From assembly GCA_963800065.1 (NCBI GenBank), contig CAWCZO010000002.1:1-64000 (forward strand): 64,000 bases of DNA. Reading direction: 5' to 3'. Below are positions 42,613 to 51,171 of this stretch, in pieces. The stretch comes from CAWJFJ01 sp963800065. Lineage in GTDB: Bacteria; Actinomycetota; Acidimicrobiia; Acidimicrobiales; UBA8190. Position numbers and translations under genes: made by a program. How positions within the stretch are numbered: the stretch's first letter is position 1; each line of letters opens with the position of its first letter. Under the pieces are notes generated by a model. That model was not told where the DNA came from, made no database searches, and was given only the letters and a program-made list of their open reading frames with translations.

Positions 42613-43569
42613 CCTCCCCCGGCCCGGACGCCGCCGACGGCCGACGTGTGGTCGTCACCGGGGGGGCCGGCTTCCTCGGCTCCCATCTCTGCGACGCCCT
42701 GATGGCCCGCGGCGATCGCGTCGTCTGCGTCGACGACCTGTCGACGGGCGCGGCCCAGAACGTCTCCGGGCTGGCGGGCCAACTCCGTTTCGAGCTGATC
42801 GTCTCCGACGTGAGCGTCGCCCTCGACGTCGACGGACCGGTCGACGCCGTCCTCCACTTCGCCAGCCCGGCCTCGCCGCCGGACTATCTGGCCCGGCCCC
42901 TCGAGACCCTGGCCGTCGGTAGCGAGGGGACGCGCCATGCTCTGGCCTTGGCCCAGAACCACGGCGCCCGCTTCCTCCTGGCCTCCACCAGCGAGGTCTA
43001 CGGCGATCCCGAGGTCCATCCCCAGACCGAGACCTACTGGGGAAACGTCAACCCCGTCGGACCCCGCAGCGTCTACGACGAGGCCAAGCGGTTCGCCGAG
43101 GCGCTCACCATGGCCTGGCACCGCACCCACGGGACCGACGTCGGCATCGTCCGCATCTTCAATACCTACGGACCACGGCTGCGGCCAGGCGACGGCCGGG
43201 TCGTTTCCAACTTCCTCACCCAGGCCATCGAGGGCCGGCCCCTCACCGTCTACGGCGACGGGACCCAGACCCGGAGTCTCTGTTTCGTCAGCGACGAGGT
43301 GGCGGGCATCCTGGCCCTGACTCGACGCCCCCCTCACCGGTCCCGTGAACATCGGGAACCCCGACGAGCACACCGTTCTCGATCTGGCCCGGGCCGTTCT
43401 CGACGTCACCGGCTCCTCGTCGGCGATCGTCCATGCCCCGCTCCCCGTCGACGATCCCACCAGACGGCGTCCGGACATCTCGGTGGCCCGTCGCGAGCTG
43501 GCCTGGGAGCCGGTCGTCGACCTGGACGAGGGGCTGAGGCGGACCGCCGCCTTCTTCTCGGCCGCCTGA
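42609..43569 (+). pseudogene. UDP-glucuronate decarboxylase (UXS-like), single-base frameshift
   Basis: Extended SDR that converts UDP-glucuronate to UDP-xylose. TGGAGFLGSHLCDAL, HFASPASPPDYL, STSEVYGDPEVHPQ, ETYWGNVNPVGPRSVYDEAKR and FNTYGPRLRPGDGRVVSNF are typical UXS sequences. The frame breaks after GILAL at 43319. Dropping the single A at 43320 restores LDAPLTGPVNIGNPDEHT and a 319-residue protein of normal length. The preceding gene makes the substrate. The break may be a true mutation or a consensus error; it is not in a homopolymer. Confidence 0.85.
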
Positions 43570-43631
43570 CCGGCGCCGACAGCGGGGACGGCAAAATGGG
43601 GGACAGGGACCGCAGCGGCCATGATGGGGAC

Positions 43632-44354
43632 ATGCCGGGTCCCGAGCCGCACCTCTTCCGACGCCTCTCGGTGATCGTCCCCGTCTTCAACGAGCGGAAC
43701 ACGGTGGCCGAGATCGTGCGACGGATGCGCGCCGTCACCCTCCCCGCCGATCTCGATCTCGAGATCCTGGTGGTCGACGACGGCTCGTCGGACGGGACCG
43801 ACAAGGTCCTGGGCGCGCTCGAAGACTCGACCGTCCGCGTCATCGCCCACGGGAGGAACCAGGGCAAGGGTGCCGCCATCCGCACCGCTCTGGAGGAGGT
43901 CCGGGGCGATCTCATCCTCATCCAGGACGCCGATCTCGAATACGACCCCGACGACTGGCCCCGGTTGATCGAGCCGATCCTGAAAGCAAAGGCGCAGATC
44001 GTCTACGGGAGCCGGTTCACCGGTGAACGCAAGAACATGTTCCCGTCGCACTGGGTGGGAAACCGTTTCCTGACCCTGGCCACCAATGTCCTCTACCGGT
44101 CGACCCTCTCCGACATGGAGACCTGCTACAAGCTCTTCGACCGGCGGGTCCTCGTCGGCATCACCATCCGGTCGGAACGCTTCGACTTCGAGCCCGAGAT
44201 CACGGCCAAGGTGCTGCGCCGCGGCTACCGGATCTACGAGGTCCCCATCTCCTACGCCGGCCGCGAGATCTCGGAGGGCAAGAAGATCTCGTGGCGAGAC
44301 GGTGTCAGCGCCGTGATGGCCCTGGTGCGCTACCGCTTCACGCGGCGGATCTGA
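43632..44354 (+). CDS. Glycosyltransferase family 2 (polyprenol-phosphate sugar synthase-like)
   Basis: A 240-residue GT-A enzyme. LSVIVPVFNERNTVAEIV, ILVVDDGSSDGTD, NQGKGAAIRTAL and IQDADLEYDPDDW (DxD) match the DPM1/polyprenol-phosphate glycosyltransferase group; YGSRFTGERKNMFPSHWVGN and MLSDMETCYK-like acceptor segments follow. It has no C-terminal membrane domain. Likely donor use is a GDP- or UDP-sugar to make a lipid-linked sugar. Start ATG 43632; ATG 43596 is an alternative. Confidence 0.85.
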   Translation: MPGPEPHLFRRLSVIVPVFNERNTVAEIVRRMRAVTLPADLDLEILVVDDGSSDGTDKVLGALEDSTVRVIAHGRNQGKGAAIRTALEEVRGDLILIQDADLEYDPDDWPRLIEPILKAKAQIVYGSRFTGERKNMFPSHWVGNRFLTLATNVLYRSTLSDMETCYKLFDRRVLVGITIRSERFDFEPEITAKVLRRGYRIYEVPISYAGREISEGKKISWRDGVSAVMALVRYRFTRRI

Positions 44355-44368
44355 TCGCCACGACCCGG

Positions 44369-45280
44369 GTGACGACCGAGACCGTGGCCGAGACGGGCTC
44401 CCGACGGCGACGCCCGGATCCGGCCGTCGTCGTCGTGAACCATGACGCCGGTGACGCGCTGGCCGACTTCCTCACCTCGTTGAGGGCCGAGAGCGTCAGC
44501 GAACTGATCGTGGTGGACAACGCCTCGAGCGACGGGTCGTCCGACGGTCTCGACTCCGATCCGACCGTCCGCGTCCTCCGCACGGGCGCCAACCTCGGCT
44601 ACGGCGCCGGGGCCAACCGCGGGATCGCCGCCACCACCGCCGAGCTCGTCCTCGTCTCGAACCCCGACGTCTCGGTCCATCCCGGCGCCCTCGACGCTCT
44701 GGCCGCCGCCTTCGCCGCCGACGCCACCCTGGCCATCGCCGGGCCCTGCATCCTCGGCGCCGACGGGCCCCGGTACCCCTCGGCGCGTCGGTTCCCCTCC
44801 ACCGTGGTCGGCGCCGGCCACGTCCTTCTCGGGTTGCTGGCTCCCGGCAACCGCTTCACCCGCCGGTACCGGATGGCCGATCTCGATCCGACGTCGGAGG
44901 CCAACGTCGACTGGGTGTCCGGAGCCTGCTTCATGGCCCGCCACCGTGCCCTCGACGAGCTCGGCGGTTTCGACGAGTCGTACTTCATGTACTTCGAGGA
45001 CGTCGACCTGTGCTGGCGTGCGCACCGGGCCGGCTGGACGGTGGCCTACGTGCCTGCCGCCGTGGTCACCCATGCGCAGGGGACCTCCACGGCCCGCCGG
45101 CCCTACCGGATGCTCATCGCCCACCATCGCTCGGCCTTCCGCTTCGCGTCGCGTACGGCCGACGGGTGGCACCGGATGGCGCTGCCCCTCGTGGCCCTGG
45201 TGCTGGCGATCCGCCTCACCGTGGCCGCTGTCAGGCAGGCCCTGGGGACCCTGCACAAGACGGCACCCCGGGGCGACTAG
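44369..45280 (+). CDS. Glycosyltransferase family 2, WbbL-like rhamnosyltransferase
   Basis: A 303-residue GT-A enzyme. AVVVVNHDAGDALADFL, VVDNASSDGSSDGL, NLGYGAGANRGI and VSNPDVSV (DxD-like) form the donor site; WVSGACFMARHRAL and YFEDVDLCWRAHRAG are the acceptor/ED motifs typical of WbbL-type rhamnosyltransferases. WbbL places rhamnose on GlcNAc-PP-polyprenol in mycobacteria. A position near rfbD and the NDP-sugar pyrophosphorylase supports that role, by inference. GTG 44369 is the chosen start. Confidence 0.83.
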   Translation: MTTETVAETGSRRRRPDPAVVVVNHDAGDALADFLTSLRAESVSELIVVDNASSDGSSDGLDSDPTVRVLRTGANLGYGAGANRGIAATTAELVLVSNPDVSVHPGALDALAAAFAADATLAIAGPCILGADGPRYPSARRFPSTVVGAGHVLLGLLAPGNRFTRRYRMADLDPTSEANVDWVSGACFMARHRALDELGGFDESYFMYFEDVDLCWRAHRAGWTVAYVPAAVVTHAQGTSTARRPYRMLIAHHRSAFRFASRTADGWHRMALPLVALVLAIRLTVAAVRQALGTLHKTAPRGD

Positions 45281-45295
45281 GGTTTCAGGCCGATC

Positions 45296-46120
45296 ATGGC
45301 GCGGAGAGATACAGGCAAGTGGGTGGCGCGCGCGGCGGCCACCGGAGGGGGCCGGAGCTATCGCGGCCAGATGCCGGTGAAATGGTACGGCACCCTCCTT
45401 CTCATCGTCCTGGTCGGGGTGGTCTCCATCGTCTACAGCCGTTACGAGCGGGAGAATCCGGCGGCGGGAACCCCACCGACGGTGAACAACACCCACTGGT
45501 ACGCCGCCTTCGCCCTCGACGTCTGCGGGACCGTTCAACCGGATCTGCCCACGAATCCCAACGCGGCGTCCAACCCGGGGATCCACACCGATGGCGACGG
45601 GGTGATCCGGATCGAGCCGACCAAGGCGGCCGATGCCGGCAACAACGCCACCCTCAGTCGCTTCGTGACCGACTACCCCAAATTCGCGCTGACCCCGACG
45701 TCGCTCACCATTCCCGGCGAGAAGGCACGGACCAATGGTGAGACGTGCCCCAAACTGACGCCGGACGCCGGCCAGAAGGGCGAGGTCCAGATCAAGGTGT
45801 GGCCGAGCGCCCAGGCCCCCGGAGTGAACAATCCGACCACGACCTCCGATCCGAGCAGCGTGAAGCTGGCCGACGGCCAGTTGATCACAGTCGGCTTCGT
45901 GCCCGCCGGCAGCAAGCTCCCCAAACCCAGCGCCGCCACGATCACGTCGATGTTGCAGGCCATATCCCAGGCCGGGAGCCCCACCACGACCACACCCATC
46001 CCGGTCACGACGGCGCCCGCCTCGGCCTCGACGACGGCGCCCGCCTCGGCCACCACGACGGTGCCCGCCTCGGCCACCACGACGAAACCCGCTTCGGTCA
46101 CGACGACGAGTAAGCCGTGA
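45296..46120 (+). CDS. Single-pass membrane protein with repeat tail
   Basis: A 274-residue protein. A basic N terminus leads into one membrane helix (WYGTLLLIVLVGVVSIVYS, about residues 30-50), then an extracytoplasmic domain (HWYAAFALDVCGTVQPDLP, two Cys that could pair, NNATLSRFVTDYPKF, LADGQLITVGFVP). The C-terminal 45 residues are TTxPASAT repeats, probably a wall-spanning or glycosylated stalk. I do not recognise a family. Its place between WbbL-like GT2 and the pyrophosphorylase suggests an envelope role. Confidence 0.7.
   Translation: MARRDTGKWVARAAATGGGRSYRGQMPVKWYGTLLLIVLVGVVSIVYSRYERENPAAGTPPTVNNTHWYAAFALDVCGTVQPDLPTNPNAASNPGIHTDGDGVIRIEPTKAADAGNNATLSRFVTDYPKFALTPTSLTIPGEKARTNGETCPKLTPDAGQKGEVQIKVWPSAQAPGVNNPTTTSDPSSVKLADGQLITVGFVPAGSKLPKPSAATITSMLQAISQAGSPTTTTPIPVTTAPASASTTAPASATTTVPASATTTKPASVTTTSKP
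46007..46102 (+). repeat. 24-bp tandem repeats encoding TTxPASAT
   Basis: Four units start at 46007, 46031, 46055 and 46079 (ACGACGGCGCCCGCCTCGGC and variants), exact 24-bp period; each encodes eight residues. Confidence 0.85.
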
Positions 46121-46184
46121 GCAGGTCCGCCGCGGCGCCGACAACGACCACGACGAAGGCGGCCGGCGGCGGGCAGTCCGGCAC

Positions 46185-47261
46185 GTGAAGGCCGTCGTCC
46201 TGGTGGGCGGCGAAGGGACGCGACTTCGTCCCTTGACGTACACGACGCCCAAGCAGTTGCTTCCCGTCGTCGAGGTCCCGCTCCTAGAACGGGTGCTCGG
46301 GCATCTGGCCACGGCGGGGGTCGACCACGCCATCCTCTCGCTCGGCTATCGGCCCGACGCCTTCGTGGCCGCCTATCCCGGTGACATGGCGGCGGGTATC
46401 CGACTGTCCTACGCCGTGGAACCGGAACCGCTGGACACAGCGGGGGCCATCCGATTCGCGGCTCTCCACGGGGGAGTGGACGAGACGTTCTTCGCCGTCA
46501 ACGGAGACGTTCTCACCGATCTCGACATCACGACCCTGCTGGACTGTCACCGACGCCACGATGCCCTGGCCACCCTCCATCTCACCGCCGTCGAGGATCC
46601 TTCACGCTTCGGGGTCGTCACGACCGACGCCGATGGTCGGGTCCTCGCCTTTGTCGAGAAGCCGACAGCCGGTCACGCGCCGTCGAACCTGATCAACGCC
46701 GGGACGTACATCCTGGAGCCCGAGGTCCTCGAAAAGATCCCCGACGGTCGACCGGTCTCCATCGAGCGGGAGACGTTCCCGGATCTGGCCACCGGCGGTC
46801 GTGTCTACGGCGTGGCCAGCCCGGCGTACTGGCTCGACGCCGGGACGCCGGCGGCATACCTGAAAGCCCACTCCGACCTCCTCGACGGGACACGCGGCGG
46901 TCCTCCGGCCCCCGGTGCGTCGGAACGCGCCGCCGGGGTCTGGGTGATGGGCACGCCCACGATCGACGGTGACGTCCGTCCGTGCTCGCTCATCGGCAGG
47001 GGTGCCGTGATCGCCGCCGGGGCGCGGGTGGTATCGAGCGTCGTCGGGGCGGGGAGCATCATCGAGAGCGGAGCCGTCGTCGAGGGCTCGGTGCTCCTGC
47101 CCGGGGTGCACGTCGACCGCGGGGCATCGGTCACCGGCTCGATCCTCGGTCACAACGCCGTCGTCGCCGAGGCCTGCGCCGTGTCGGCCCTCACGGTGGT
47201 GGGCGACGGCGAGGTCCTCGGTCGTGGCGTCCGGCTGAGTGAGGCCCGGGTCCCGGCATGA
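46185..47261 (+). CDS. NDP-sugar pyrophosphorylase (mannose-1-phosphate guanylyltransferase-like)
   Basis: A 358-residue nucleotidyltransferase. LVGGEGTRLRPLTYTTPKQLLPV is the NTP signature; GAIRFAALHGG, VNGDVLTDLD and EKPTAGHAPSNLINAGTYI are substrate contacts. Residues about 245-350 form a left-handed beta-helix of hexapeptide repeats (GRGAVIAAGARVVSSVVGAG). The pattern follows actinobacterial ManB/ManC-type enzymes (Mtb Rv3264c), so GDP-mannose synthesis is likely; dTDP-glucose or UDP-sugar cannot be excluded. GTG start. Confidence 0.85.
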   Translation: MKAVVLVGGEGTRLRPLTYTTPKQLLPVVEVPLLERVLGHLATAGVDHAILSLGYRPDAFVAAYPGDMAAGIRLSYAVEPEPLDTAGAIRFAALHGGVDETFFAVNGDVLTDLDITTLLDCHRRHDALATLHLTAVEDPSRFGVVTTDADGRVLAFVEKPTAGHAPSNLINAGTYILEPEVLEKIPDGRPVSIERETFPDLATGGRVYGVASPAYWLDAGTPAAYLKAHSDLLDGTRGGPPAPGASERAAGVWVMGTPTIDGDVRPCSLIGRGAVIAAGARVVSSVVGAGSIIESGAVVEGSVLLPGVHVDRGASVTGSILGHNAVVAEACAVSALTVVGDGEVLGRGVRLSEARVPA

Positions 47262-47280
47262 GAGTGCCGGCATGAGAGTG
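47253..47280 (+). repeat. 14-bp tandem duplication at a gene junction
   Basis: CCGGCATGAGAGTG occurs twice in direct tandem (47253-47266, 47267-47280). It duplicates the stop/start region and creates the mini-ORF ATG-AGA-GTG-CCG-GCA-TGA (47258-47275), which overlaps both the pyrophosphorylase stop and the epimerase ATG. Confidence 0.9.
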
Positions 47281-48225
47281 ATGGTCACCGGCGGCGCCGG
47301 CTTCATCGGGTCGAACCTCGTCGACCGCCTCCTGGCTGAGGGGCACGCCGTGGACGTGGTCGACGACCTGTCGAGCGGATCCCTGGCCAATCTGGCCGCC
47401 GCCCGCGCCGGCCAGGCTCACGAGCTGACCTTCCACCAGCTCGACGTCAGATCGGGCGAGTTGGTGGAGATGATCGCTCGACGCCGCCCGGAGGTCATCT
47501 TCCATCTGGCCGCTCAGGCGGATGTGCGCGTGTCGGTGGCGCGCCCGGTCTTCGACGCCGACGTCAACATCCTGGGGACACTCCGGGTCCTCGAAGGAGC
47601 GCGTGCTCTCGACTCGACCAGGATCGTCTTCGCGGCGAGCGGCGGAACCCTCTACGGCGAGCCCGATCCCGCCGACCTCCCCGTCCGGGAGTCGCATCCC
47701 CACCGGCCCCTCTCGCCGTACGGAGTGTCCAAGAAATCGGCCATCGACTACATGGTGGCCTACCGCGAGCTCCACTCCGTGGAGTTCTGTGCTCTGGCCC
47801 TGGCCAACATCTACGGCCCCCGACAGGACCCCCACGGTGAGGCGGGGGTGGTCGCCATCTTTGCCGACCGCATCCTGCGGGGCGAGCCCGTCACCATCTT
47901 CGGCGACGGCGAGCAAACACGGGATTTTCTCTACGTCGACGACGTGGTCGACGCCTTCGTCCGTGGCGCCACCCGGGGCGGTGGCCTCCTGTTCAACATC
48001 GGGACGGGCCGCGAGCTCTCGGTCAACGATCTGGCCCGCGTGATGTCCGAGGTGGCGGGGTCGACGGTGGCCCCCGTCTACGCCCCGGCCCGGCCCGGTG
48101 AGCTCCAGCGCAGCGCGCTCGACCCGGAGCGGGCGGGAATCCATCTGGGTTGGTCGGCGTGGACGGATCTCTCCCTGGGGGTGCGGTCGGTCCTCGACCA
48201 CGTCGGCGGTCGGACCGCCGACTGA
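47272..48225 (+). CDS. NAD-dependent sugar epimerase (GalE-like)
   Basis: Extended SDR of 317 residues. VTGGAGFIGSNLVDRL binds NAD; FHLAAQADVRVSV, SGGTLYGEPDPADLPV and YGVSKKSAIDYM (YxxxK) form the active site; NIYGPRQDPHGEAGVV and GDGEQTRDFLYVDDVVDA are the usual downstream motifs. Likely a UDP-glucose/GlcNAc 4-epimerase or related enzyme. The ATG at 47272 lies in the second copy of a 14-bp duplication; ATG 47281 is also possible. Confidence 0.87.
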   Translation: MRVMVTGGAGFIGSNLVDRLLAEGHAVDVVDDLSSGSLANLAAARAGQAHELTFHQLDVRSGELVEMIARRRPEVIFHLAAQADVRVSVARPVFDADVNILGTLRVLEGARALDSTRIVFAASGGTLYGEPDPADLPVRESHPHRPLSPYGVSKKSAIDYMVAYRELHSVEFCALALANIYGPRQDPHGEAGVVAIFADRILRGEPVTIFGDGEQTRDFLYVDDVVDAFVRGATRGGGLLFNIGTGRELSVNDLARVMSEVAGSTVAPVYAPARPGELQRSALDPERAGIHLGWSAWTDLSLGVRSVLDHVGGRTAD

Positions 48226-48270
48226 GGGGAGCCCGGCTCGCCGGGAGCCGGGTCCCGGACGTCGGGTCGG

Positions 48271-48987
48271 TCAGCGGAACAGGTCCTCGGCCGGGGACCG
48301 GATGATCTCGTCGGCCACCGAGGCACGCCGGAGCCATTGTCGATCCAGACCCCGGACGACCGCCACCGGTATCCCCGTGGCCTTCCCCATGACGAGCTCG
48401 GCAGCCGAGGCGATCTCGTCGGCCACACAGACCTCGGTGGCCTGGAGCTCCCGACCGAAGGTGTCGGAGCTCCCCCGCAGATCGACCACGGCGGCGATGC
48501 CGGCACAACCGATGGCGACGTCGGTGACGCCCTGGCGCCACGTCCGCCCGAACGTGTCGGAGACGATGACGCCGATCTCGGCGCCGGTGGCGGCCCGCAG
48601 TCCGTCACGGATGCGGCGAGCTGACCGGTCGGGATCCTCGGGGAGCAACGCCGCCCACCCGGCCTCGACGTTGGAGAAGTCCACGCCGGAATTGGCGCAG
48701 ACGAAACCGTGACGGGTCTCGGTGATGAGGAGGTCGTCGCGACGGCGGAGCACGCGTACCGACTCCCGCTCCACCAGACGGACACGATCGGCGGGGTCGT
48801 CGGGATCGACCTCGACCAGCCGGCCCTCGGCCTTGGACACGACCTTCTGGGTGACGACGACGACGTCTCCCTCCTCCACCTCGACGTGACGGGCGATGAG
48901 GCGGGCCAGATCGTCCCCCGGTCGGACCTCGCCGATCCCCGAGACCGGCACCACGGTGAGGGACCGGGGTACCTGTCCACCCGTCAT
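48271..48987 (-). CDS. cofE: Coenzyme F420:L-glutamate ligase
   Basis: Adds the gamma-linked glutamates to F420-0, 238 residues. PGDDLARLIARHVEVEEGDVV and VVTQKVVSKAEGR form the N-terminal region; the GTP/metal site includes NSGVDFSN, and IGVIVSDTFGRTWRQGV is the family signature. It has only the CofE domain; mycobacterial FbiB has an added C-terminal nitroreductase domain, absent here. Start ATG overlaps the cofD stop (ATGA). Overall minus-strand order is cofD then cofE. Confidence 0.93.
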   Translation of the reverse strand: MTGGQVPRSLTVVPVSGIGEVRPGDDLARLIARHVEVEEGDVVVVTQKVVSKAEGRLVEVDPDDPADRVRLVERESVRVLRRRDDLLITETRHGFVCANSGVDFSNVEAGWAALLPEDPDRSARRIRDGLRAATGAEIGVIVSDTFGRTWRQGVTDVAIGCAGIAAVVDLRGSSDTFGRELQATEVCVADEIASAAELVMGKATGIPVAVVRGLDRQWLRRASVADEIIRSPAEDLFR

Positions 48988-49922
48988 GCGATGAGTCCCG
49001 AGACGGCGTCGAGGACGGTGGCCGACAGGCGTTCGGCGGCCGCCACCGTCGACATCACGGTGGGGGCCACGATGCACCGGACCCCTTGCGACTCGACAGC
49101 ATCGGCGAGGGCCCTGTCCGCCTCGTCGACCACCAGGGTCCCCGCCACCCCCGCGTACATCCGCGCCACACCCACCACCGACGGCTCCTGACCGAGCTCG
49201 GCCATCAACCGGTCGGCCGGCCCCTTCAGGGCGGAACCGGCCACGATGGGCGAGACGGCGACCACACGGGCCCGACGACGCCTGAGGGCGTCGGCGATCC
49301 CGGGGACGGCCAGGAGGGGTCCGATGGAGACCACCGGGTTCGACGGGCAGATGACGACCACGTCGCCGCCGCCCAGGGCGTCGAGGACGCCGGGAGCGGG
49401 TTTGCACCGGTCGGCACCCTCGAAGCGGACCGACTCGACGGGGACGGCGTGCTGACGGCGGACGAAGTACTCCTGGAAGGCGATCTCGGGGCCTCCGGCC
49501 AACGTCACTCGGGTGCGGACGGGGTCGTCGGACATGGGAAGCAGACGGGCGCCGATCCCCAGGGCGGCGGTGATCTCGGCGGTGACCTCTGACAGCGTGG
49601 CGCCGTCGGCCAGTCGTTGCGTCCGGTAGAGATGGGTGGCCAGATCCCGGTCACCGAGGCGGAACCAGGTCTCGCCGCCGAGGTGTCCGAGCGCCTCCAT
49701 CACCGTCCAGGTCTCGTCGGCCAGTCCCCAGCCGCGCTCCTCGTCGTTCATCCGCCCCAGCGTGTAGGTCACGGTGTCGAGGTCGGGGCAGATGACCAAG
49801 CCGTGCAGGACAGTGTCGTCACCGGTGTTCACGACGGCCGTGACCTCGCCCGGGTCGACGACGCGGACGAGACCGCGCAGGAGGCGGGCGGCACCCACTC
49901 CTCCGGCGAGGGCGGTGATCAT
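48984..49922 (-). CDS. cofD: 2-phospho-L-lactate/phosphoenolpyruvate transferase, F420 biosynthesis
   Basis: Joins the activated lactyl or enolpyruvyl phosphate to the deazaflavin Fo, 312 residues (FbiA in mycobacteria). ALAGGVGAARLLRGLV, VVNTGDDTVLHGLVICPDLDTVTYTL, RLGDRDLATHLYRT and ICPSNPVVSIGPLLAVPG are the CofD signatures. It heads the cofD-cofE operon and diverges from a GT4 gene over 63 bp. F420 made here would serve enzymes such as the LLM protein at 56 kb. Confidence 0.95.
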   Translation of the reverse strand: MITALAGGVGAARLLRGLVRVVDPGEVTAVVNTGDDTVLHGLVICPDLDTVTYTLGRMNDEERGWGLADETWTVMEALGHLGGETWFRLGDRDLATHLYRTQRLADGATLSEVTAEITAALGIGARLLPMSDDPVRTRVTLAGGPEIAFQEYFVRRQHAVPVESVRFEGADRCKPAPGVLDALGGGDVVVICPSNPVVSIGPLLAVPGIADALRRRRARVVAVSPIVAGSALKGPADRLMAELGQEPSVVGVARMYAGVAGTLVVDEADRALADAVESQGVRCIVAPTVMSTVAAAERLSATVLDAVSGLIA

Positions 49923-49928
49923 CGAGCC

Positions 49929-49934
49929 AGGCTA
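49929..49934 (-). promoter_or_regulatory. -10 box TAGCCT, leaderless start of cofD
   Basis: On the minus strand TAGCCT is 6 nt before the ATG at 49922. Confidence 0.5.
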
Positions 49935-49985
49935 ACGGTCCACCGAACCACCGGGGCCCGAGCCCCGGTGTGCAAGGCTCCCCGG

Positions 49986-51155
49986 GTGTCGCTGGGTGAT
50001 CCGAAACAGTGCCACCGGCTCACGGTGGCTGTCGACGCCACGCCTCTCCTGGGGGTGCGCACCGGCGTCGGGATGTTCTGTCGGGGAGCCCTCGAGGCCC
50101 TGGGGGAGCGGTCCGATCTCGATGTGGCCGCCTTCGCCGTCACCTGGCGACGTCGCCACCTCCTGCCCCCCCTGGTGCCGTCCCCCATCCGGGTGGTGGC
50201 GCGGGCCATGCCGGCGCGACCCCTCCACACGATCTGGTCCCGTTTCTCCGTTCCTCCCGTCGAATGGTTCACCGGTCCCGCCGATGTCGTCCACGGGACG
50301 AACTTCGTGGTCCCACCGACCCGGCACGCCGCCCGGGTGGTGACCGTCCACGATCTGACGGCGGTGCACTTTCCGGCCATGTGCGACGGGTCCACGCGGA
50401 TGTTCCCCGAGATCGTTCGTCGTGCCGTCGCCGAGGGAGCCTGGGTGCACACCCCTTCACGATTCGTGGCCGACGAGGTCGTGGCGGAGCTCGGTGCCGC
50501 CCCCGAACGGGTGCGGGTGGTGCATCACGGCATACCGGGGCACGAGCCGATGTCGGCGTCGCCGTCGGCGGCACCGGGCCCGCCGGCCGGTGTCGTCCTG
50601 CCCGAGGGGACGCGCCGATATGTCCTCGCCCTGGGAACGGTCGAGCCACGCAAGGATCTCCCGGGACTCGTCCGGGCCTTCGACCGCCTGGCCGGCGACC
50701 TCGGCGACGTGGCCCTCGTGGTGGCCGGTGCCCCTGGATGGGGCGACGACGCCCTGGAGCGCGCCGTGACCGAGTCGCCGTGGAGCGATCGGATCGTCCG
50801 TCTCGGTTACGTCGACGATGACCGTCACCGGGTGATCCTGGCCGGCGCCAGCGTCCTCGCCTACCCGTCGGTCTACGAGGGCTTCGGCTTCCCCCCACTC
50901 GAGGCCATGGCCGCCGGTGTCCCCGTGGTGGCCACGGCGGTGGGGGCCATCCCCGAGGTGGCGGGGGACGGGGCCCTTCTCGTGGCCCCCGGTGACGTCG
51001 AAGCCCTCGCCGCCGCTCTCACCGACGTCCTGGGGAACGCAGCTGCCCGTGACGCCCTCATCGAACGAGGACGAGAGCGCGCCGAGCTGTTCACCTGGAC
51101 ATCGTGCGGCCGGGGCCTGGCGGCGCTCTACTCGGAGGCGGCGCAGGCGCGATGA
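49986..51155 (+). CDS. Glycosyltransferase family 4 (first of three)
   Basis: GT-B retaining glycosyltransferase, 389 residues. The N-terminal domain has RTGVGMFCRGALEAL, DVVHGTNFVVP and VTVHDLTAVHFP; the C-terminal domain has LGTVEPRKDLPGLVRAF and EGFGFPPLEAMAAGVPVVAT, the donor-site EX7E. Such WbaZ/mannosyltransferase-like proteins use GDP-mannose or related sugars. It is first in a tandem of three GT4 paralogs ahead of an Rmd-like gene. The GTG start follows a weak AAGGCT box; divergent from cofD. Confidence 0.88.
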   Translation: MSLGDPKQCHRLTVAVDATPLLGVRTGVGMFCRGALEALGERSDLDVAAFAVTWRRRHLLPPLVPSPIRVVARAMPARPLHTIWSRFSVPPVEWFTGPADVVHGTNFVVPPTRHAARVVTVHDLTAVHFPAMCDGSTRMFPEIVRRAVAEGAWVHTPSRFVADEVVAELGAAPERVRVVHHGIPGHEPMSASPSAAPGPPAGVVLPEGTRRYVLALGTVEPRKDLPGLVRAFDRLAGDLGDVALVVAGAPGWGDDALERAVTESPWSDRIVRLGYVDDDRHRVILAGASVLAYPSVYEGFGFPPLEAMAAGVPVVATAVGAIPEVAGDGALLVAPGDVEALAAALTDVLGNAAARDALIERGRERAELFTWTSCGRGLAALYSEAAQAR

Positions 51156-51171
51156 GGACGAGCGACGGGCC

